A DNA stretch of 27,459 bases from an uncultured Collinsella sp. (GCA_937958315.1 CALFGH010000224.1:1-27459); one strand, 5' to 3'. Shown: positions 1 through 9,081, counted from the first letter of the stretch. Translations and numbers: made by a program. Notes: a model not told the origin generated them from the sequence alone.

Positions 1-45
1 GCAAGAACCCCCCGCCGCACGAAGTGCGCAGCGGGGGTTTCTTGC
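1..45 (-). terminator. Hairpin terminator after the opp operon
   Basis: A GC-rich inverted repeat fills positions 1-45. The outer arms are GCAAGAA and TTCTTGC, the inner arms are C-rich and G-rich, and the loop is about GAA. It lies 57 bases beyond the oppF stop codon, so it probably ends the oppABCDF transcript. The U-run on either strand is short and interrupted, and the downstream side lies outside the window. It could act in both directions and serve a converging neighbour. Confidence 0.7.
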
Positions 46-102
46 ATGTCCAAGGACGTTCTGAAAAGTAACAACAGGGCGGGCCCGGACGAGAACAAAC
101 AA

Positions 103-1131
103 CTACAGGTCGATGTGCGATTCCTTGATCGGGAACGGCTCGGCGAAGTGGCAGGCACAGCAGTGGCCCGGGGCAACTTCCTTAAACTCGGGAAGCTTCT
201 CGGAGCAGACACCCTGCGCAATCGGGCAGCGCGTGTGGAAACGGCAGCCGGTCGGCGGATCCAGCGGCGACGGCGGATCGCCGGCGAGGATGATGCGCTT
301 GCGGGTCTTCTGGATATCCGGATCGGGCACCGGCACGGCAGACAGCAGCGACTGCGTGTACGGATGGTGGGGCTCGCTGTAGAGCGTCTTCCAGTCAGAA
401 ACCTCGACCATCTTACCCAGATACATAACGGCAACGCGATCGGAGATATGCTGCACAACAGACAGGTCGTGGGCAATAAACAGATACGCGGTACCAAACT
501 TGTCCTGCAATTCCTTGAGCAGGTTCAAAACCTGAGCCTGAATGGATACATCCAGAGCGGAAACCGGCTCGTCGCAGATGATCAGCTTAGGCTTCAGAGC
601 AAACGCGCGGGCAATGCCGACACGCTGACGCTGACCGCCGGAGAACTCGTGCGGATAGCGGTTGATGTGCTCGGGGTTCAGACCGACGACGTCCAGCAGC
701 TCGCGGACACGCTCAATGCGCTCTTCCTTAGTGCCCACGCCGTGAATGGTCATGGGCTCGGAGACGATCTCGCCGATGGTCATACGGGGATTCAGCGAAG
801 CATAAGGATCCTGGAAGATAAACTGCATCTCACGACGCATGTCCTTGATCTCATGCTTGCTCATCTCGGCAACATCTTTGCCCTGGAAGAACACCTTGCC
901 GGCGGTCGGCTTGGTCAGACGCATGATAGTGCGGCCCGTGGTGGATTTACCGCAACCAGACTCGCCAACCAGACCAAAGGTCTCGCCAGGATAAATCTCA
1001 AAAGAGATGTCGTTTACAGCAGAGACGACGCGCTTGGAAAAACGCTTGGCGAACATGCCGGACTCTGCGGGAAACTCCTTGGAGAGGTGCTCGACCTTCA
1101 GCAGTGGAGTGCGCTCGTTATTGTCTGCCAT
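103..1131 (-). CDS. oppF: Oligopeptide ABC transporter ATPase OppF
   Basis: This 342-residue cytoplasmic ATPase would energise peptide import together with OppD. It shows a Walker A (GESGCGKST), a Q-loop (FIFQDP), the ABC signature (SGGQRQR), a Walker B (LIICDEP) and the H-loop (IAHD). The C-terminal oligopeptide-type tail carries a cysteine cluster (GCRFHTRC, then a third Cys and a CCAC group). The ATG directly follows the oppD stop (TAAATG), with a purine-rich GAGG stretch inside the end of oppD, so translation is probably coupled. It is the last gene of the opp operon. Assignment to OppF rather than DppF is by gene order (A-B-C-D-F) and length; the actual peptide substrate cannot be read from the sequence. 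Confidence 0.92.
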   Translation of the reverse strand: MADNNERTPLLKVEHLSKEFPAESGMFAKRFSKRVVSAVNDISFEIYPGETFGLVGESGCGKSTTGRTIMRLTKPTAGKVFFQGKDVAEMSKHEIKDMRREMQFIFQDPYASLNPRMTIGEIVSEPMTIHGVGTKEERIERVRELLDVVGLNPEHINRYPHEFSGGQRQRVGIARAFALKPKLIICDEPVSALDVSIQAQVLNLLKELQDKFGTAYLFIAHDLSVVQHISDRVAVMYLGKMVEVSDWKTLYSEPHHPYTQSLLSAVPVPDPDIQKTRKRIILAGDPPSPLDPPTGCRFHTRCPIAQGVCSEKLPEFKEVAPGHCCACHFAEPFPIKESHIDL

Positions 1132-2223
1132 TTACGCCTCGCCTCCCTTCTTGGAATCCTTGCGCGTACGGGACGTCTCAGGAGCGTTCTTGAGGAACTC
1201 GGGGTCACCGGAATAGTGGCACGCAGAATAGTGACCGGACTCGGTGACAACGCGCTCAGGGCGCTGCTTGCGGCACTTGTCCGTCGCGTAGGGGCAACGA
1301 GGAGAGAAGACGCAGCCCTCAGGCAGGTTCATGAGCGAAGGCGGGTTGCCGTGAATCGGCGTCAGCGGCTTCTTCTCTTCGATTGCCTGCTCCGGGATGG
1401 AGCGGATAAGACCCCAGGTGTAGGGGTGGCGGCTCTCGTAGAAGATTTCCTCAGCAGTACCGAACTCAACGGGGCGGCCGGCGTACATAACCATGATCTT
1501 ATCGGCCATATCGGCGACAACACCCAGGTCATGGGTAATCATGATGATGGCGTTGCCGTTCTTCTCCTGCATCTCCTGCATGAGCTCGATAATCTGAGCC
1601 TGGATGGTAACGTCCAGGGCAGTCGTGGGCTCGTCGGCAATCAGAATATCGGGATCGCAGGCAAGGGCCATGGCAATCATGACTCGCTGACGCATACCGC
1701 CAGAGAACTGGTGCGGATACTCATTGACGCGCTTCTCGGGCTCGGGGATACCCACGAGGTCCAAAAGCTCGGTGGCACGCTTGAGCGCCTCCTGCTTGGA
1801 GTAGCCACGGTGCAGACGAAGACCCTCGCCCACCTGCTTGCCGATCTTATAGACCGGGTTCAAGGAGGTCATAGGATCCTGGAAGATCATCGCGATATCG
1901 TTGCCGCGAATGTGCTGCATCTCTTCCTCGGTCATTTCGAGGATGGAGCGGCCGCGATAGCGAACGTCACCGCCCTCGATCTTTCCCGGAGGCATCGAGA
2001 TGAGGCCCATGATGGTCATGGCGGTCACGGACTTACCGGAGCCGGACTCACCGACGACGCCCAGGGTCTCGCCGCGATCGAGCGTGTAGGACACGCCGTC
2101 GACAGCGCGAACGACGCCATCCTCGGTGTGGAAATACATCTTAAGGTCATCGACCTCGAGCAGATGCTGGCCCTCAGGAACCGGCTGGTCCTTCAGGTCC
2201 ACATAGTTCTTGTTCTTCTTCAT
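1132..2223 (-). CDS. oppD: Oligopeptide ABC transporter ATPase OppD
   Basis: This 363-residue protein is the second ATPase of the importer. Walker A is GESGSGKSV, the signature is SGGMRQR, Walker B is LIADEPTTALD, and the H-loop is ITHDLGVVAD. The C-terminal oligopeptide/HPY tail carries spaced cysteines (GCVFSPRC, then Cys residues around DKC and SAC). A mycobacterial OppD has been reported to bind an Fe-S cluster through such a tail; whether this one does is inference. It starts two bases after the oppC stop (TAAGGATG) and abuts oppF, so the three genes form a tightly packed polycistron. An AAGGA about nine bases ahead of the ATG can serve as the ribosome binding site. Confidence 0.92.
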   Translation of the reverse strand: MKKNKNYVDLKDQPVPEGQHLLEVDDLKMYFHTEDGVVRAVDGVSYTLDRGETLGVVGESGSGKSVTAMTIMGLISMPPGKIEGGDVRYRGRSILEMTEEEMQHIRGNDIAMIFQDPMTSLNPVYKIGKQVGEGLRLHRGYSKQEALKRATELLDLVGIPEPEKRVNEYPHQFSGGMRQRVMIAMALACDPDILIADEPTTALDVTIQAQIIELMQEMQEKNGNAIIMITHDLGVVADMADKIMVMYAGRPVEFGTAEEIFYESRHPYTWGLIRSIPEQAIEEKKPLTPIHGNPPSLMNLPEGCVFSPRCPYATDKCRKQRPERVVTESGHYSACHYSGDPEFLKNAPETSRTRKDSKKGGEA

Positions 2224-2225
2224 CC

Positions 2226-3161
2226 TTATGCGTCCTTCATCTTGACGTCGAGGGCGTCGCGCAGACCGTCACCCAGCAGGGTGAAGGCGAGCACCGTCGA
2301 GAGAATTGCCAGACCGGGCATGATCATCATCCAGGGAGCGGTCAGAAGATACTGCTGACCGTCCTGAATCATGGAGCCCCACGAAGGCGTAGGCGGAATA
2401 ACGCCCATGCCGAGGAAGGACAGAGCGGACTCGGTCAGAATGGCGCCACCAATGTTCATGGTCGCGTAGACCACGATGGAGGCGACGGAGTTCGGGAAGA
2501 TGTGACGCACGACGATACGAGCATCAGATGCACCCATCGCGCGCGCTGCATCAACATAGTCGTTTTCCTTGACCGTCAAGATTGCAGAGCGGAAGACGCG
2601 CGCAATCGAAGGCCAGCCAAGAATGCCGATGGCGATAAAGACGTTCTGAAGACCACGGCCGATAACGGCGATCATGGCGACAACGAACAGCACGTACGGG
2701 AACGCCAGGAAGATGTCCGCACAGCGCATGATGATCGTATCCCAAATGCCGCCGTAGAAACCGGCCAGGGCGCCCATGACCAGACCGATCAATGTGGAGA
2801 TGGCGGTGGCCATGATACCGACAGAAAGCGAAACGCGTGCACCGTAGATAACGCGGACGAGAATGTCGCGACCGAGGGCATCGGTGCCAAACGGGTGCTC
2901 GGCACACGGAGCCAGTAGCGATGTCTCGGCCATGGTGGTCGAATCGGAAGCCGTCGGCGAACCGAGCCAGGGCTTAGCCCACAGATCTGCGGTCAGGGCA
3001 ACCACAACGACGATGATGATCCAGCAGACACCGATAACGGCGAGCTTGTTCTTACGAAGACGCTTAAAAGCGTCGCCCCACAGCGTGCGGGACTTGGCGG
3101 GAGCAGATGCGACCTTGGTGGCGGTAGCCTGCTCCTGAGACTGAGAATCAGTTTCCTGCAT
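2226..3161 (-). CDS. oppC: Oligopeptide ABC transporter permease OppC
   Basis: This 311-residue membrane permease has a cytoplasmic N-terminal stretch of about 40 residues, then a first transmembrane helix (IGVCWIIIVVVVALTADL). A periplasmic-type loop with PFGTDALGRDILVRVIYGARVS follows, which is the classic DppC/OppC segment. The binding-protein-dependent transport domain contains the EAA-type loop (DAARAMGASDARIVVRHIFPN). The C-terminus ends with the usual LGDGLRDALDVK-like tail. A good Shine-Dalgarno (AGGGAGG, eight bases before ATG) supports this start. It pairs with OppB to form the channel through which bound peptides enter. Confidence 0.93.
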   Translation of the reverse strand: MQETDSQSQEQATATKVASAPAKSRTLWGDAFKRLRKNKLAVIGVCWIIIVVVVALTADLWAKPWLGSPTASDSTTMAETSLLAPCAEHPFGTDALGRDILVRVIYGARVSLSVGIMATAISTLIGLVMGALAGFYGGIWDTIIMRCADIFLAFPYVLFVVAMIAVIGRGLQNVFIAIGILGWPSIARVFRSAILTVKENDYVDAARAMGASDARIVVRHIFPNSVASIVVYATMNIGGAILTESALSFLGMGVIPPTPSWGSMIQDGQQYLLTAPWMMIMPGLAILSTVLAFTLLGDGLRDALDVKMKDA

Positions 3162-3175
3162 GAGACGTACCTCCC

Positions 3176-4213
3176 TTAGGCCTTATCCGACGGACCGCCA
3201 AGGCGGATGCGCGGGTCGAGGAATGCATAGCTAATGTCGACGAGCAGGTTGATCACCATGACGACGACGACGATGAGCGTAACGCCGCCCATAACGATGG
3301 GCCAGTCACGCATGCTAATGGCGCGATAGACCTCATAGCCGATACCGGGCCAGTTAAAGACCGTCTCGGTCAGGATGGCGCCCGAAAGCATGCCGCCAAA
3401 GTCGACACCAATATAGGTAACGACGGGGATGAGTGCATTCTTAAGCGCATGCTTAATGATGATCGCACGATTGGAGAGACCCTTGGCCTTTGCCGTACGG
3501 ATGTAATCCTGGTTCATGACGTCAAGCAGCTGCGAGCGCATGATGCGCGCAGCATAAGCGGTCGAAACCGAAGCCAGCGTAATGGTCGGAAGCACATAGT
3601 GCATCCAATCCTGATACTGAGAGCTGGAACCGCCGGCACCCGAGATCGGCATGGAGATTGCACCGCCCGTGGCGTCCTTGAGGATGACGCCAAAGAACAG
3701 CTGCAGCAACATACCGAGCCAGAAGGCCGGGACCGCAACGAGGATCGACGTGGTGAGCGTTACCAAAATATCCCAGAAGGAATAACGCTTTACCGCCGAA
3801 ATGATACCCGCACCGATACCCATAATTGCCTCGAGCACGATGGCGCACGCGGCAAGTTTGACCGTATACGGATACTTCTGGGCAAAGATATCCGTAACCG
3901 GCAGCTTGCGCTGATACGAATTGCCCAGATCGCCATGAAGCAGACCGTTCATGTAATACAAGTAACGGTCCACGAGCGACGTTTGAACGGGGTCGCCGTT
4001 CTCGTCAAGGATCGCGTTGCCGTCCTCGTCCGTCTGGACCAGGTGATAGCGGACGCGAAGCTGAAGCTCCACCTCGGGGGACAGAGCCTTGTCTCCACCG
4101 ATCAGCTTGATCGGATCTCCCGGCACGATATTCTGGAGGGCGAACAGAATCAGCGTAACGCCCAAAAACACCGGGATGAACTGAAGCACACGTTTAACGA
4201 TGTACTTACCCAT
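3176..4213 (-). CDS. oppB: Oligopeptide ABC transporter permease OppB
   Basis: This 345-residue inner-membrane permease begins MGKYIVKRVLQFIPVFLG, the typical OppB/DppB first helix. It contains the N-terminal signature region around VPGDPIKLIGG and the EAA loop (YIRTAKAKGLSNRAIIIKHALKNA in outline). It ends with the DISYAFLDPRIR motif seen in nearly all DppB proteins. The loop after the first helix is longer than in E. coli DppB and carries an insertion rich in Asp/Glu/Asn (about residues 55-75). The start has GGGGAG four bases upstream. It is preceded by a 156-base gap with a hairpin that separates it from oppA. Confidence 0.93.
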   Translation of the reverse strand: MGKYIVKRVLQFIPVFLGVTLILFALQNIVPGDPIKLIGGDKALSPEVELQLRVRYHLVQTDEDGNAILDENGDPVQTSLVDRYLYYMNGLLHGDLGNSYQRKLPVTDIFAQKYPYTVKLAACAIVLEAIMGIGAGIISAVKRYSFWDILVTLTTSILVAVPAFWLGMLLQLFFGVILKDATGGAISMPISGAGGSSSQYQDWMHYVLPTITLASVSTAYAARIMRSQLLDVMNQDYIRTAKAKGLSNRAIIIKHALKNALIPVVTYIGVDFGGMLSGAILTETVFNWPGIGYEVYRAISMRDWPIVMGGVTLIVVVVMVINLLVDISYAFLDPRIRLGGPSDKA

Positions 4214-4244
4214 ACCACTCCCCTATCTAGGGATTAACCTAAAT

Positions 4245-4272
4245 GGGATGCCGATCGCCAGACCGGCATCCC
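4245..4272 (-). terminator. Intercistronic hairpin between oppA and oppB
   Basis: A perfect 9-bp stem (GGGATGCCG with CGGCATCCC) closes a 10-base loop. On the minus transcript it is followed only by ATTTAGG, so a true U-run is missing. This is what a partial terminator or 3' stabiliser of oppA mRNA would look like, allowing more binding protein than permease. No clear promoter is seen between it and oppB. Confidence 0.5.
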
Positions 4273-4369
4273 AAAATTACCATCAGCCAGTTTACCCCAG
4301 GTTAGGGAGAACTGTATGTTTCCCATGAGGTCTACGTAAATACTTGACCCTCACGGAAGCTGCAAACTC

Positions 4370-6046
4370 TTAGGCGAGCTCAGCGGTACCCAGATCGGCG
4401 TGCTTCTGCGGATCGACATAGAGGTGCTTGATGCGATCGGAGCCGGCGACAGTGTGCGTGTAGAACATAATCGGGATGACCGGGCAGTCGGCAGCGACCA
4501 TTGCGTCGGCCTCCTGCATCTTGGCGACGCGCTCCTCATCGTCAACAATAGTACGAGCCTCGTCGACCTTGGCGTCGAACTCGGGGTTGCTGTAACCAGA
4601 GCGGTTGTCGCCACCGAGGGAGTCGGAGTGGAACAGCGGATACAGGAAGTTGTCCATGATCGGGTAGTCGGCAATCCAACCCAGACGACCGAACTGATAG
4701 TTAAAGTTCTGATACTGCTCGAGCAGGGCAGACCACTCGGGGGTATCGGAGACAGCGGTAACACCAACCTTGGCGAGGTCGCCGATGATGGACTCCATGA
4801 TCTCCTTGTGACCGCCGTCCTGGTTGTAGGAAAGGGTCACGCTAATGCCACGATCACCGTTAGCGCCAGCGGGAGCAACCTTGTCGAGGTACTCGTTAGC
4901 CTTGTCGACATCGTAGGCGCAGAACTCCCATGCGCCCTCCTTGTAGCCATCGATGCCCGGAGGAACAATGCCGTCGGCAGGGGTACGGGTACCCTTGAAG
5001 ATGGTCTTGCAGATGGCCTCACGGTTGATGGCCAGGGAGATACCCCTACGCAGGTCGGCGTTGTTGAACGGCTCGGCCGTGGTGTTGCAGGTCAGATAGT
5101 ACGTGGAAGGCTCGGCGCCGAGCAGCATGCGCTCGCCGTCTCCCATGGTGTAGCCGTCCTTGGACACGCCGCGATCCTTCTTGGCGGCATCAATCTGAGC
5201 GACGGGAACGTCGCAGACATCGAGGTTACCCGCCTGGAACTCCTTGTAAGCGGTCTCCATGTCCTTGATGACCTGGAAGTGGATGCCATCGATCTTGGCC
5301 TTGTCGCCATAGTAATCGTCGAACTTCTTGACGTTGATCTCCTGGCCATCCTCCCACTTGCCGTCCATCATGAACGGGCCGTTACCGACCGGGGCAAGGT
5401 AGAAGCTCTTGACATCGGACTCGGCGCACTCGGGAACCGGGGCCAGAGCCGGGTGAGAGGCGACGAAGGGGAAGTCGGCGTAAGCGGAAGCCAGCTTGAC
5501 GACGAGGGTCTCATCGTCGGGGCAGGTAACACCGCTGAGCTCGGTAGCGTTACCGGCAAGCAGATCGTCATAGCCCTCGACCATGGAGAGGTGATAGGAG
5601 ACCTCGGAAGGGCCGTACTCGGTAGAGACAGCCGACTTGGTGTTGACCAGACGCTCCCAACCGAGCTTGAAGGACTTGGAGGTAACGTCGTCACCGTTGT
5701 GGAACTTGGCCTTCTTGATCTTGAAGGTAAACTCGGTGGCGTCGTCGTTGGACTCAAAGGACTCGCAAGCCAGCGGAACAATCTCGCCCTTCTCGGCGTC
5801 GTAAGAGGTCAGAGCATCAAAGAGCTGGTACTCGACCTGAGTGCCCTGGTCCTCCTGGACATTGTAGGGGTCGATGCAGACCGGGTTGTTGATGTAGAAG
5901 TTCAGCTTCGAACCGGACTCAGAACCGGAAGCGTCGCCGCCCTTCTTGCCGCATGCGGCAAGAAAAGCCATGGAGCTCGCAGCAAGGGTACCGCCGACAA
6001 AGGCGCGACGACCCATAACGGGCTGGTGGAACATAGAATCAGCCAT
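4370..6046 (-). CDS. oppA: Oligopeptide-binding lipoprotein OppA
   Basis: This 558-residue substrate-binding protein belongs to the SBP_bac_5 / cluster C family that feeds OppBC. The chosen ATG (MADSMF) has AAGGAGG five bases upstream; an in-frame extension to about 6094 has no such site. Residues 1-33 form a signal peptide with a twin-arginine-like MGRRAFVGG segment, a hydrophobic stretch and a lipobox ending LAAC, so the mature protein should be a membrane-anchored lipoprotein. A Gly/Ser/Lys linker follows (GKKGGDASGSESGS). Family motifs include the LFDALTSYD region near the N-terminus and RRGISLAINREAI in the middle. It is first in the opp operon with a roughly 290-base upstream region. 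Confidence 0.93.
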   Translation of the reverse strand: MADSMFHQPVMGRRAFVGGTLAASSMAFLAACGKKGGDASGSESGSKLNFYINNPVCIDPYNVQEDQGTQVEYQLFDALTSYDAEKGEIVPLACESFESNDDATEFTFKIKKAKFHNGDDVTSKSFKLGWERLVNTKSAVSTEYGPSEVSYHLSMVEGYDDLLAGNATELSGVTCPDDETLVVKLASAYADFPFVASHPALAPVPECAESDVKSFYLAPVGNGPFMMDGKWEDGQEINVKKFDDYYGDKAKIDGIHFQVIKDMETAYKEFQAGNLDVCDVPVAQIDAAKKDRGVSKDGYTMGDGERMLLGAEPSTYYLTCNTTAEPFNNADLRRGISLAINREAICKTIFKGTRTPADGIVPPGIDGYKEGAWEFCAYDVDKANEYLDKVAPAGANGDRGISVTLSYNQDGGHKEIMESIIGDLAKVGVTAVSDTPEWSALLEQYQNFNYQFGRLGWIADYPIMDNFLYPLFHSDSLGGDNRSGYSNPEFDAKVDEARTIVDDEERVAKMQEADAMVAADCPVIPIMFYTHTVAGSDRIKHLYVDPQKHADLGTAELA

Positions 6047-6145
6047 GCCATCCTCCTTATGAGATAGGACAAAGAAATGTTCAGTCGGACACATGTCGAG
6101 ACAATCCGATCCGAACCATCAAAACGCCGCCCGTTGCTATGGCTG

Positions 6146-6174
6146 GTTATGCACAACGAACCAACGTTTCTCAA
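6146..6174 (-). promoter_or_regulatory. Candidate promoter of oppA
   Basis: On the minus strand a -35-like TTGAGA (6174-6169) is followed after 17 bases by a -10-like CATAAC (6151-6146). These match five and four positions of the sigma-70 type consensus. The predicted start near 6140 gives a leader of about 90 bases to the oppA ATG. The rest of the 6047-6288 gap shows no other obvious element. This is motif reading only. Confidence 0.35.
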
Positions 6175-6286
6175 TACAGTAGCGCATTTTATGCACGATT
6201 TGGGGCTAATTCCGGTCAACGGTCGAGAATTTCTTTAGTTGGGCGAAGTATGTGGGGATATTTTGGCTCTGTTACAAATATGTAAA

Positions 6287-6318
6287 CAAAAAGGGTCCCG
6301 CACTTGCGGAACCCTTTT
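6287..6318 (-). terminator. Rho-independent terminator of secG
   Basis: On the minus strand a 13-bp stem (AAAAGGGTTCCGC with GCGGGACCCTTTT, one G-T wobble) closes a four-base AAGT loop. It is followed by TTTTTGTTT. It begins about 20 bases after the secG stop and cleanly separates secG from oppA. The A/T flanks make it potentially bidirectional. Confidence 0.85.
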
Positions 6319-6340
6319 CAAGTATTTATGTGGCTCGTGC

Positions 6341-6595
6341 TTAGTAGCCGACGATACCCTGCGGGAAGAAGAACATGCACAGGACGACACACACGGCAAA
6401 AACGACGGCCATAATTACCGTCAGGCGATCGAGGTTCTGCTCCATGACGCCCGTGGCAGAGCTGGAGTTATACAGCGAGCTAGCGATCATATCCGAAACG
6501 CCGGTGCCCTTACCAGAGTGCATCAGGACGAGAATCGTCAGCGCCACGGCAGAGACAGCCCAAACGACAAACAGAAGAATCTGAAACGGACCCAT
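6341..6595 (-). CDS. secG: Preprotein translocase subunit SecG
   Basis: This 84-residue protein has two hydrophobic helices (about residues 4-22 and 58-77) around a Ser/Gly-rich cytoplasmic loop. The loop holds the family pattern LMHSGKGTGVSDM, close to the HSGKGGGLS seen in other SecG proteins. SecG assists SecYE in protein translocation at the inner membrane. An AAGGAG stretch lies seven bases before the ATG. A terminator on each side makes it look monocistronic, although it follows the glycolytic genes as in many actinobacteria, where secG commonly comes after tpiA. Here gpmI lies between them. Confidence 0.9.
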   Translation of the reverse strand: MGPFQILLFVVWAVSAVALTILVLMHSGKGTGVSDMIASSLYNSSSATGVMEQNLDRLTVIMAVVFAVCVVLCMFFFPQGIVGY

Positions 6596-6692
6596 AGATA
6601 AGCTCCTTAATAGAACAATTCAAACTCCAGTACTGTACCACAACCCCCAGCACTCCCCCATCAGCCATTTGGTGACGAGGTAGAAATAGCGC

Positions 6693-6725
6693 AAAAAAAG
6701 AGGGTTGTCCGGTTGTGGACAACCC
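6693..6725 (-). terminator. Rho-independent terminator of pgk-tpiA-gpmI
   Basis: On the minus strand a perfect 9-bp stem (GGGTTGTCC with GGACAACCC) encloses ACAACC and is followed by TCTTTTTTT. It starts about 30 bases after the gpmI stop codon. It is a textbook intrinsic terminator. Confidence 0.9.
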
Positions 6726-6754
6726 CCTTACTAGAAAACGGTATTTGTTTTCTA

Positions 6755-8308
6755 TTAGGCCTCGGTGGCGAGTACGCGACCCGTCATCTCGGCGGAAGGC
6801 TCAATACCAGCCATGGTGAGCATGGTCGGAGCGATATCGGAAAGACGGCCGTCCTCGATACCGGTGAGCTGTGCCTTCTCATCAACGATGATGAACGGCA
6901 CGCGGTTGGTGGTGTGAGCCGTGAACGGATGCTTGGAACCGTCGGAAGCAACGTCAAACATGTGATCGGCGTTGCCGTGATCGGCGGTAATCAGCGCAAA
7001 GCCGCCCTTAGCGAGAATCGCCGGGACAACCTTGGACAGGGCATCGTCAACAGCCTCGACGGCCTTAACGGCAGCGTCGAAGACACCGGTGTGACCAACC
7101 ATGTCGCAGTTTGCGAAGTTCACGATGTAGAAATCAGCGCGATCCTCGTTGATGGCGGCAACAAGCTTCTCGGTAACCTCGGGAGCGCTCATCTCAGGTT
7201 GCAGGTCGTAGGTAGCGACCTTGGGAGAAGCGACGAGCACGCGCTCCTCGCCCTCCTTGGGCTCCTCGATGCCGCCGTTGAGGAAGAACGTCACGTGGGC
7301 GTACTTCTCGGTCTCGGCGGTGTGCAGCTGCTTCAGGCCATTGGCGGCGATAACGTCGGCCAGAACGTTCTCGGGGAACGTCTTGGGGAAGGCGACCTCG
7401 ACGTCAAACGTCGGGTCGTACTCGGTCATCGTCACAAAGTGCGAAAGCTTGATCTGCTCGCGCTCAAAGCCGTCGAACTCCTTGTCCGTGAACACGCGAG
7501 TCATCTGACGAGCGCGGTCGGGACGGAAGTTGAAGAAGATGGCCGCGTCGCCCTCGTGGATGCCCTCGTTGTGGGCAGCGAAGGGCTCGACGAACTCGTC
7601 GCCGCGCGGATCCTTCTCGTAGTAGGCCTTGATACCGGCAACAGGGTCGGTATCGGCATCGGATGCGTTGACCATGACATCGTAGGCGCGCTGGATGCGC
7701 TCCCAACGGTTGTCGCGGTCCATGGCCCAATAACGGCCCGAGACGGTGGCAACGCGAGCGTCGCAACCGGTCTCCTCGGAGATCTTAGCCAGGAAGGCGC
7801 AGAACTCACTCATGTAACCGGCACCGGACTGCGGGTCAACGTCGCGACCATCCATGAAGGCGTGGACGCGAACGGTCTTGACACCGTGCTCGGCAGCCAT
7901 CTTGACCAGAGCCTCGACGTGGCTCATATGAGAATGAACACCGCCAGGGCTCATAAGGCCCATGAGGTGGAGAGTCTTGCCGTCAGCCTTGACGTCGTCC
8001 ATAGCCTTGACGAAGACCTCGTTCTTGGCGATGGAGCCGTCCTTGATGGCATTGTTGATGCGCGAAAGCTCCTGGAACACGATGCGGCCGGCACCGATGT
8101 TGAGGTGACCCACCTCGGAGTTGCCCATCTGGCCATCGGGAAGACCCACGTCCTCGCCCGAAGCGCCGAGCGTGGTGTGGGGGTACTTCTCGTACAGGCT
8201 ATCGAGGAAGGGCGTCTTGGCAGCGGCGACGGCGTTCTCGTCATCGGCCGGAGCCAGGCCGCAACCATCCATGATGATCAGGAGTGCAGGAAGATGACGC
8301 TGTGCCAT
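6755..8308 (-). CDS. gpmI: 2,3-bisphosphoglycerate-independent phosphoglycerate mutase
   Basis: This 517-residue Mn-dependent enzyme interconverts 3- and 2-phosphoglycerate in lower glycolysis. The alkaline-phosphatase-like metal sites are visible: Asp14 in IIMDGCG, the nucleophile Ser64 in GQMGNSEVGH, and the C-terminal DMVGHTG and TADHGNADHM motifs. The GMIP phosphotransferase domain lies between them (HVHAFMDGRDVDP-like and FFNFRPDRARQ segments). Length is normal for the family (about 510). One small oddity is Cys instead of the more common Trp in the MDGxG motif. It begins four bases after the tpiA stop and is the last gene of the pgk-tpiA-gpmI unit, with an intrinsic terminator behind it. 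Confidence 0.95.
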   Translation of the reverse strand: MAQRHLPALLIIMDGCGLAPADDENAVAAAKTPFLDSLYEKYPHTTLGASGEDVGLPDGQMGNSEVGHLNIGAGRIVFQELSRINNAIKDGSIAKNEVFVKAMDDVKADGKTLHLMGLMSPGGVHSHMSHVEALVKMAAEHGVKTVRVHAFMDGRDVDPQSGAGYMSEFCAFLAKISEETGCDARVATVSGRYWAMDRDNRWERIQRAYDVMVNASDADTDPVAGIKAYYEKDPRGDEFVEPFAAHNEGIHEGDAAIFFNFRPDRARQMTRVFTDKEFDGFEREQIKLSHFVTMTEYDPTFDVEVAFPKTFPENVLADVIAANGLKQLHTAETEKYAHVTFFLNGGIEEPKEGEERVLVASPKVATYDLQPEMSAPEVTEKLVAAINEDRADFYIVNFANCDMVGHTGVFDAAVKAVEAVDDALSKVVPAILAKGGFALITADHGNADHMFDVASDGSKHPFTAHTTNRVPFIIVDEKAQLTGIEDGRLSDIAPTMLTMAGIEPSAEMTGRVLATEA

Positions 8309-8313
8309 ATGTC

Positions 8314-9081
8314 CTACTCGCCTGCCTTGACGACCATAGAGGCGAAGTCGGCAGCCTTGAGCGAAGCGCCGCCCACGAGGGCGCCGTCGACGTCGGGCTT
8401 GGCGACGAGCTCGGCGATGTTGCCGGGCTTGGCAGAGCCACCATAGAGAACGCGGATGCCGTCGGCGAGCTCCTCACCGAACATCTCCTTGAGGGTCTCA
8501 CGGATAGCGCCGCAGACCTCCTGAGCGTCCTCGGCGGTAGCGGTCTTGCCAGTGCCGATGGCCCAGATGGGCTCGTAGGCGACGACGACCTGCTTGGGGC
8601 AGGTGATCTCAAGACCAGCAAGGCCAGCCTTGACCTGGTTCACGACGTGCTCGACATAGGTGCCGGCCTCGCGGACCTCAAGAGACTCACCGCAGCAGAA
8701 GACGGGAACAAGACCGGCGGCAACGAGGGCCTTGGCCTTCTTGTTCTGATCCTCGTCGGTCTCGTGGAAGTAATCACGACGCTCGGAGTGACCGATGATG
8801 CAGTAGGTGCAGCCAGCGGACTTGAGCATGTCGCAAGAGGACTCACCGGTGAAGGCACCCTTGGCCTCCCAGTACACGTTCTGTGCACCGAGGGCGATGG
8901 GGGCAGCCTGAATGCGGTCATGAACCGTGGTGATGTCGATGGTCGGAGGGCAGACGAGCACCTCGACGCCAGCCGGAACCTCGGGCAGAGCCTGGGCCAG
9001 CTCGTCGGCGAGCTTGGCAGCCTCGGCGACGTCGTTGTTCATCTTCCAGTTACCAGCGATAAGAAGGGTGCGATTAGGCAT
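8314..9081 (-). CDS. tpiA: Triosephosphate isomerase
   Basis: This 255-residue enzyme interconverts dihydroxyacetone phosphate and glyceraldehyde-3-phosphate. The start MPNRTLLIAGNWKMN is chosen because the catalytic Lys13 then falls where the family has it. The electrophile His98 (IIGHSERR), the general base Glu170 (AYEPIWAIGTG) and the phosphate-binding YGGSAKPGN are all intact. The ATG overlaps the end of pgk by eight bases, so translation is probably coupled. A longer in-frame reading to 9141 would lie inside pgk and lacks family similarity. Confidence 0.95.
   Translation of the reverse strand: MPNRTLLIAGNWKMNNDVAEAAKLADELAQALPEVPAGVEVLVCPPTIDITTVHDRIQAAPIALGAQNVYWEAKGAFTGESSCDMLKSAGCTYCIIGHSERRDYFHETDEDQNKKAKALVAAGLVPVFCCGESLEVREAGTYVEHVVNQVKAGLAGLEITCPKQVVVAYEPIWAIGTGKTATAEDAQEVCGAIRETLKEMFGEELADGIRVLYGGSAKPGNIAELVAKPDVDGALVGGASLKAADFASMVVKAGE

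Noticed and set aside
46..2358. Long plus-strand open frame of 770 codons opposite oppF and oppD
   Set aside because: It is antisense to two clear ATPase genes with intact motifs, has no ribosome binding site or family signal, and is a side effect of GC-rich codon use. The same applies to the plus-strand frames at 4400-6067, 6713-8446, 8927-10339, 19807-22224 and 22520-24025.
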